Source of the DNA: Acidimicrobiaceae bacterium | GTDB taxonomy: Bacteria > Actinomycetota > Acidimicrobiia > Acidimicrobiales > RAAP-2 | Direction of reading: 5' to 3' | NCBI GenBank assembly: GCA_003151555.1 | Contig: PLXU01000071.1 | Location: 1-11,359, forward strand | DNA length: 11,359 nt | Notes under the pieces: model-generated | What the model was told of the DNA's origin: nothing | Seen by the model: the letters and a program-made list of their open reading frames with translations, nothing else | The model's database searches: none | Shown: piece by piece, positions 6,765-11,359 of the stretch | Layout: every line of letters starts with the position of its first letter | Numbering within the stretch: the stretch's first letter is position 1 | Translations under genes and position numbers: made by a program

Positions 6765-8873
6765 GTGAGTGAGCGATGGGTCGTGCCAAGTTCGCTCAGG
6801 GTGGACCTGAGACTCGTCACGCCGGTCACCGGCGCCATAACCGCGCTGCCGCTCGTCGGCGTGTTCGTGCTCGGACTGGCACTGGGCAGCACTCGGGCCG
6901 CAATCTCAATGGCGGTGGGCGCCAACCTGATCGCCATCGTGTCCTTGGTCGGCGCACCGCGCCTGTCGATTGGTCTCGCCCTCTGCGATGCGCTCGCCAT
7001 GGGCTTGTCAGTATTCCTTGGATCGGCGACCGGCCCGTATCCCTGGTTGCACTCGGTGGTGCTCATTCCCTGGTGTTTTGCCTCCGGGATGCTGGTGGCG
7101 TTCGGCAAAACCCAGGCCACAATCGGGACCCAAGCGATCATTGCCTTCGTCGTATTGGGACGTTTCTCGGGCACGCCGATCAACGCGCTCTACCTCGGTC
7201 TCCTCGTGATTGCGGGTGCCCTAGTGGAAGTGGCGGCCCTGTTCATACTTCGACTTCCCCCGAGTCTTCGCTACCAGCGGGGACGTTTGGCTGACGGTTT
7301 CGAGGCGCTGGCCGAACTGGTCCGGCGCGATCCGGGCATCTCGACCCACGACGTGGCCACCACCCTGGACGACGTCGGGCGTGCGCTTTCGGCGCCGTCG
7401 CTCTTCGGGCGCACCGATGTGCGCGACCTTCGCGCGGCGCTCGACCAAGCACGGCGGATGCGCTTCGAACTCACGACCCTCAACGGATTGCGAGTGCGAA
7501 TCTCGGGTGAGGGTGCCAACACCGTGCAATCGGAAATTACCGACTGTCTGCACGGGGCGGCCGCGGCACTGGACGACATAGGCACGGGGCTTCGACGGCC
7601 CCGTGAGGGGAGCGACTGGCGGGGTCCGGCGAGCGAATTCCGAGACGAGTTGGCCAGTCTCGAGAGGGAATTGGCGCTGGTTGAGTCAAACGCTGTCGTC
7701 ATTGCGCGCCAGTGCCTGTCCTATCTGGAGGCGCTCGGTGGTCAGATTCGCGCGGCCGGCAATCTCATGGAGAAGTCTCGTGACCCCGGTAGTCGCCAAG
7801 CGTGGCGGCCCCACCTGGCGAAACGTCGCGGCGGCGACGCCCGCACTCTTCGGGGTGATCTCGCGGTCGTGCGGGCAAACCTTCGCCTTGATGCACCAGC
7901 TTTTCGACACGCCGTTCGCCTAGCGATCGCGGTACCGGCGTCGTTGTTCGTGGCGTCGTGGCTATCCCTGCCGCGTGGTTACTGGCTGGCCTTTGCCGTC
8001 GCCGTCATCTTGAAGCCGGACTACAGCACGCTCTTTGACCGCGGACTCGGCCGGGTGGTGGGAACATTGGCCGGAGCCGCCCTCTCGGCGGTAGTGGTCA
8101 GTGAGCTCCATCCAGATTTAGTGTTCACCACCGTGTTGGTGGCCCTGATGGCGTGGGCCGTCTATTCCTTCTGGGCGGCGAGCTTTTCGGTGGCCATGGG
8201 ATTTGTCACCGCGCTGGTGCTGATTCTGCTCAGCACGTCGCTGCACGACTCGGTGGGCACGGCCGTCGACCGATTGATCGATGTATCACTGGGGGCAGTA
8301 ATCGCCGTGGTGGTGTATCTCGTGTGGCCGACCTCGCCCCGCTCGGGCGTCGAAGGGGCGCAGTCCGCGCTCTTCTCGTCGTTGCGCCAGTACCTGGCTG
8401 CGGTCATGGACGTCGTTGAAGAAAGGCCGGCGGAAGGTAGTCGAATGATGGACTGCTCCAAAGCGACGCGTCTGGCCTGGGCCAACACCGAAGCGGCGGT
8501 GGACCGCTCGATTCAGGAGCCAGCGGCGACTCGGGTTGATCCTTCGCAGAGTAGGGGACTGCTCGCCGCCGCGCAACGAATCGTGCGCGCCACCCAGGCG
8601 CTCTGGATTGACGCCGAGCGCGGTGCCACGCTGACACCCTTCGGCGAATTCGACGCTCTGGTGGCCGGACTACTCGAGGGCCTTGACAACCTCACTCGCT
8701 CGTTCTCCGATGGAGCGGCCGTTCAGATGCCCCAACTGAGAAGGCTCTACCTCGCCGTCGAGCAACCCCTCGTTGTTCACGGTGCCGCGTCGTCGATCAG
8801 CCTGCACTTGGACGAATTGGTCAACGCCGTCGACACGGCGGCCCACCTGGTGGGGCTGTCCGCACCGGTCTGA
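6765..8873 (+). CDS. FUSC-family inner-membrane protein, putative aromatic acid/small-molecule exporter
   Basis: This 702-residue membrane protein has the two-block layout of the FUSC (YccS/AaeB-like) family. A first set of hydrophobic helices spans about residues 19-163. A long soluble, Arg/Leu/Glu-rich region with coiled-coil tendency follows (about 170-375). A second set of helices spans about 385-521, and the C-terminal part is soluble and helical (525-702). The family hallmark is visible in the second block: RGYWLAFAVAVILKPDY (404-420), then a conserved Arg and GRVVGTLAGAAL (429-440). Characterised relatives export hydroxylated aromatic acids or act at the envelope, but the substrate here is not determinable. 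The GTG at 6765 is chosen because it opens the frame. It has no strong Shine-Dalgarno; internal GTGs at 6783 and 6801 are weaker alternatives. A membrane-fusion partner gene, usual for AaeB, is absent. Confidence 0.82.
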   Translation: MSERWVVPSSLRVDLRLVTPVTGAITALPLVGVFVLGLALGSTRAAISMAVGANLIAIVSLVGAPRLSIGLALCDALAMGLSVFLGSATGPYPWLHSVVLIPWCFASGMLVAFGKTQATIGTQAIIAFVVLGRFSGTPINALYLGLLVIAGALVEVAALFILRLPPSLRYQRGRLADGFEALAELVRRDPGISTHDVATTLDDVGRALSAPSLFGRTDVRDLRAALDQARRMRFELTTLNGLRVRISGEGANTVQSEITDCLHGAAAALDDIGTGLRRPREGSDWRGPASEFRDELASLERELALVESNAVVIARQCLSYLEALGGQIRAAGNLMEKSRDPGSRQAWRPHLAKRRGGDARTLRGDLAVVRANLRLDAPAFRHAVRLAIAVPASLFVASWLSLPRGYWLAFAVAVILKPDYSTLFDRGLGRVVGTLAGAALSAVVVSELHPDLVFTTVLVALMAWAVYSFWAASFSVAMGFVTALVLILLSTSLHDSVGTAVDRLIDVSLGAVIAVVVYLVWPTSPRSGVEGAQSALFSSLRQYLAAVMDVVEERPAEGSRMMDCSKATRLAWANTEAAVDRSIQEPAATRVDPSQSRGLLAAAQRIVRATQALWIDAERGATLTPFGEFDALVAGLLEGLDNLTRSFSDGAAVQMPQLRRLYLAVEQPLVVHGAASSISLHLDELVNAVDTAAHLVGLSAPV

Positions 8874-8973
8874 GTAGGCCCTATTGATTCAATTCGTTGC
8901 GGCAACGTGGGGGATTCAAATTCTCCGGGTGCAATCAAGCACGACGATCGAATTGTCGAATCGTCAGTGCGGC
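8874..8973. other. Convergent intergenic region with two small hairpins
   Basis: This 100-base gap lies between the stops of the FUSC and DUF2630 genes. It holds CGTTG-CGG-CAACG (8895-8907) and GACGAT/ATCGTC arms (8943-8965, 11-base loop). Neither is followed by a T run on either strand, so intrinsic termination is not demonstrated. Confidence 0.3.
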
Positions 8974-9216
8974 TTACTGAAGATACTTCTCCACCACCTC
9001 TTCGGATCGCAGTGTGGCGCCATCCGGGTCCAGGCCGGCGTGGCGGCGCGCCCGACGCTGGCGCAGTAAGTCCCAACACTGGTCGAGTTCCACTTCGATG
9101 GTCTTTAGACGAGCGAGATCTTCCTTGGAGGCCGGCATATCCGCGTGGGACTCCTCCAGCTCCAGCTCCTCGTCGGCCAGCTGGCTGATGCGTATTAGAA
9201 CGGTGTTGTCATCCAT
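8974..9216 (-). CDS. DUF2630 family small protein
   Basis: This 80-residue, charged, probably helical soluble protein has unknown function. It begins MDDNTVLIRISQLADEE and carries the family core LDQCWDLLRQRRARR (44-58). It ends in the DP-G-A plus EEVVEKYLQ pattern that I recognise from DUF2630, a family I know mainly from Actinomycetota. There is no signal peptide or membrane segment. The ATG at 9214-9216 has a good Shine-Dalgarno (AAAGGA on the minus strand, plus coordinates 9222-9227) with 5-base spacing, and the length fits the family. It is convergent with the FUSC gene and divergent from the MMPL gene, and appears to be monocistronic. Confidence 0.88.
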   Translation of the reverse strand: MDDNTVLIRISQLADEELELEESHADMPASKEDLARLKTIEVELDQCWDLLRQRRARRHAGLDPDGATLRSEEVVEKYLQ

Positions 9217-9530
9217 TGAGGTCCTTTCGGTCCTTGTCTAAAAGTCGAACGTGCGATGTTCGGCGCGAAGACACGTCGGCGAATGTTGGCGGTCTACTGA
9301 ACGAGCACTGTAACATGCGCCACTCTAGGTGCTCACTACACGACACGGTCGCGTCGAGCCGTCAGGCGCAGACCAAGGGGGCAGGGGCTACCACGACCGT
9401 CTCGAATGGTGCCTGTGGGTTCGTGAGAAGGGAGTTTTCTTTGTAGTCTTTTTGTAAATGACGGGCCAGAAACTCCGAATCGTGCGACACGGGACCCGAT
9501 CGTTGTGGGGCTCGGGGTCAGAGGAAAAAT
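9217..9530. other. 314-base non-coding divergent region between DUF2630 and MMPL genes
   Basis: No credible gene is present; the short open frames have no start signal and odd composition. The region must hold promoters for both flanking genes. It contains a perfect 6-bp spaced inverted repeat, GAGCAC (9303-9308) and GTGCTC (9329-9334), enclosing a -10-like TAACAT (9311-9316). It also contains a T-rich patch unusual for this DNA at 9435-9459. I cannot assign a specific promoter with confidence. Confidence 0.5.
9520..9525 (+). promoter_or_regulatory. Shine-Dalgarno site of the MMPL gene
   Basis: AGAGGA lies 5 bases before ATG 9531 and fixes the start of this window-truncated reading frame. 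Confidence 0.75.
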
Positions 9531-11359
9531 ATGAGCAACGGTAATCTGTTTGAGCGTTGGGGCAGACTGGTAAGTCGTCGGCGACGCAGCATCCTCGTGG
9601 TCGCGATGATCGGCGTGCTGATCGGTCTGGTGTGGGGGACTGGGGTCATCGGCCAGCTTCAGGGTGCCGGTGGATTCAATGCTCCCAATGGCCAGAGCCA
9701 ACTGGAGAGCAGCCTGGCGACCGCATCGTTCGGTCGCGACGCCGGTGACGTGGTGGTGCTGTACTCGAGTCCGACCCTTTCGGTGCGGTCGCCCGTTTTT
9801 CGCAGCGCCGTGACTTCCACCCTGGCCAAGCTTCCGCGCGCGGACGTCTTGTCGTCAACGACTTACTGGTCCAGCGGATCGACGCAGTTCGTAAGTTCCA
9901 ATGGACACGACACGTTTGCCGTCCTAGAGATGAAGGGCTCGAGCGACGACGATCGACAGCACAGTTTCGACGCCATCAAGGCTCAACTCAACGCGCCTGG
10001 GTTGCAGACGAGCGTAGGCGGCCTCGTGCCCACCGACCAGGCGTTGAGCAGCCAAACCACGAAGGACATCAAGCGTGCGGAGACCCTCTCGTTTCCGATA
10101 CTGCTCGTGCTACTGCTTTTGATCTTCGGCAGTCTGACCGCGGCCGGGTTGCCGATGGCGATTGGCATCGTCGGGATTTTGGGCTCGTTCACGGCGCTAC
10201 GCGTACTGACCCTTTTCACGCCGATCTCCATATTCGCGGCCAACATCACGACGATCATGGGGTTGGGGCTGGCCATTGACTACGGCCTGTTCATGGTGAG
10301 CCGGTTCCGAGAGGAGCTCCATCGCCAGGGCTCGGTCGAAGACGCCGTGGCGCGCACCGTCGCCACGGCCGGACGCACCGTTATGTTCTCCGGCCTCACC
10401 GTCGCGATCTCCATCGCCAGTTTGATGCTGTTCCCGGAATCGTTCCTGCGCTCAATGGGTTACGGCGGCGTGCTTACGGTACTGGTTGACATGCTGGCCG
10501 CACTCACCGTCATGCCCGCCCTGTTGTCCTTGCTGGGGCCCAAGGTCAACTCGTTGCGAATTCGAAGGACGGTCTCCAAGCCGCCGGTCACCGTCGAGAG
10601 CGGTCGTTGGTACAAAATGGGGACGCACGTCATGCGCCGACCGGTGGCCTACATGGCCGTCATTGTCGTCATCCTGCTCGCGCTCGGTTCACCGTTCCTG
10701 CACGCTGTCTGGGGCGGGGGTGACGCGACTGCCCTACCCCCGGGAACTCCCTCGCGGGTCGTGACCCAGACGCTGAGCCGCGACTTTCCCAACAATCCCA
10801 GCGCGCCGATTGAGGCGCTGGTGAAGTTCAACGGACCAATCAAGGGTTCGAGCATTCGAACCGCGCAGCTCGCCAGTTACCAGAAGGAGTTGGCCGGCGT
10901 CACCGGCGTCACCGGCGCGCTGGTCACCGGCGTACGCGGCGATGTCGCGAGGCTGGACCTGGGCTACGCCGCCAACACCAATTCGCCCCAGGCCGAGAAA
11001 ATTGTCAAGGAAGTGCGCGCTATCACCAATCCGCCCGGAACGCAGGTCTACGTCGGCGGACAGACGGCCGAGTTGGTCGATACCTTGGCCAGCATGGGCA
11101 GCGTGCTGCCCTGGATGCTGCTCATCATGGTGCTCGCCACCTTCGTGATGCTCTTCCTCGCCTTCGGATCAGTTGTCTTGCCACTCAAAGCCATTGTCAT
11201 GAACATTCTTTCCCTGTCGGTCATGTTCGGGGTGTTGGTGTGGATCTTCCAGGAGGGCCACCTCTCCGGCCTTCTTCACTTCACGGCCAACGGCACGCTC
11301 AATCCGTCGACGCCCATCTTGATGTTCGCCCTAATGTTCGGGCTCTCGATGGACTACGA
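9531..11359 (+). CDS. MMPL family (RND superfamily) transporter, 3' truncated by window edge
   Basis: This is a proton-driven inner-membrane exporter related to mycobacterial MmpL proteins, which move lipids or other hydrophobic cargo to the envelope. The window encodes 609 residues. The first transmembrane helix is at 20-40 and an extracytoplasmic porter-like domain spans about 41-183. A helix bundle spans about 185-337 and contains GLGLAIDYGLFMVSRFREE (244-262). A further helix at about 370-390 is followed by a second periplasmic domain (about 391-525) and the start of the second bundle. Asp250-Tyr251 and Asp608-Tyr609 match the paired Asp-Tyr proton-relay residues known from MmpL3, and the window ends right after the second pair. 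The ATG at 9531 has a strong Shine-Dalgarno. Cargo is unknown: no lipid biosynthesis gene lies alongside in this window. The remaining C-terminal helices and any tail lie downstream. Confidence 0.9.
   Translation, partial: MSNGNLFERWGRLVSRRRRSILVVAMIGVLIGLVWGTGVIGQLQGAGGFNAPNGQSQLESSLATASFGRDAGDVVVLYSSPTLSVRSPVFRSAVTSTLAKLPRADVLSSTTYWSSGSTQFVSSNGHDTFAVLEMKGSSDDDRQHSFDAIKAQLNAPGLQTSVGGLVPTDQALSSQTTKDIKRAETLSFPILLVLLLLIFGSLTAAGLPMAIGIVGILGSFTALRVLTLFTPISIFAANITTIMGLGLAIDYGLFMVSRFREELHRQGSVEDAVARTVATAGRTVMFSGLTVAISIASLMLFPESFLRSMGYGGVLTVLVDMLAALTVMPALLSLLGPKVNSLRIRRTVSKPPVTVESGRWYKMGTHVMRRPVAYMAVIVVILLALGSPFLHAVWGGGDATALPPGTPSRVVTQTLSRDFPNNPSAPIEALVKFNGPIKGSSIRTAQLASYQKELAGVTGVTGALVTGVRGDVARLDLGYAANTNSPQAEKIVKEVRAITNPPGTQVYVGGQTAELVDTLASMGSVLPWMLLIMVLATFVMLFLAFGSVVLPLKAIVMNILSLSVMFGVLVWIFQEGHLSGLLHFTANGTLNPSTPILMFALMFGLSMDY

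Noticed and set aside
8908..8937. A tRNA T-arm-like sequence (5-bp stem around TTCAAAT) followed by bases resembling an acceptor end, possibly an attachment-site remnant
   Set aside because: The closing pair of the loop is A-T instead of the invariant G-C, the end reads TCA rather than CCA, and no matching 5' acceptor strand or anticodon arm is found upstream. No integrase is nearby.
9216..9446. 76-codon plus-strand open frame in the DUF2630-MMPL gap
   Set aside because: It begins with TTG without a ribosome binding site, overlaps the DUF2630 start, and has no recognisable protein character.
10899..10931. Three copies of GTCACCGGC in the MMPL gene
   Set aside because: They encode a short Gly-Val-Thr repetition within the second periplasmic domain and keep the frame; likely codon-level coincidence rather than a functional DNA repeat.

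Overview
The window reads as GC-rich chromosomal DNA from an actinobacterium. The signs are frequent GTG starts, a DUF2630 gene (a family I know mainly from Actinomycetota), an MmpL-type transporter and at least one possible leaderless promoter. A less-studied lineage such as the Acidimicrobiia is plausible, but nothing here fixes the taxon. I see no rRNA, tRNA, CRISPR array, insertion sequence or phage gene. Both edge genes are cut: phaC lacks its 5' part and the MMPL gene lacks its 3' part.

Positions 1-3599 (+) form a polyhydroxyalkanoate (PHA) island: the C-terminal part of a class I PHA synthase (phaC), a short PhaZ-like alpha/beta hydrolase whose GTG overlaps the phaC stop, an MFE-2/17beta-HSD4-type short-chain dehydrogenase, and a PhaB-type acetoacetyl-CoA reductase. 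Together they could make (R)-3-hydroxyacyl-CoA, polymerise it, hydrolyse the polymer and re-oxidise the monomer. Cofactor-site residues suggest the two dehydrogenases split NADPH (PhaB) and NAD(H) (MFE-2 type) use.

Positions 3640-5342 (-) hold a two-gene ABC-2 exporter (ATPase, then permease, overlapping by ATGA) that converges on the PHA island. Across a divergent intergenic region lies an AlkC-type DNA alkylation repair protein with HEAT-like repeats and a C-terminal Ig-like domain (5595-6695, +).

Positions 6765-8873 (+) encode a large FUSC-family membrane protein. It is preceded by a perfect spaced palindrome and a -10-like hexamer seven bases from the GTG, so it may be leaderless. A small DUF2630 gene (8974-9216, -) converges on it. 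After a 314-base non-coding stretch, an MMPL/RND-type transporter begins at 9531 and runs off the end of the window, just after its second Asp-Tyr proton-relay pair.

Most of this is recognisable housekeeping and accessory metabolism, and I do not see a clearly undescribed system. The points most worth checking are the phaC/phaZ-like coupling with a shortened hydrolase lid, the paired NADPH/NADH dehydrogenases, and the palindrome with putative leaderless start in front of the FUSC gene.
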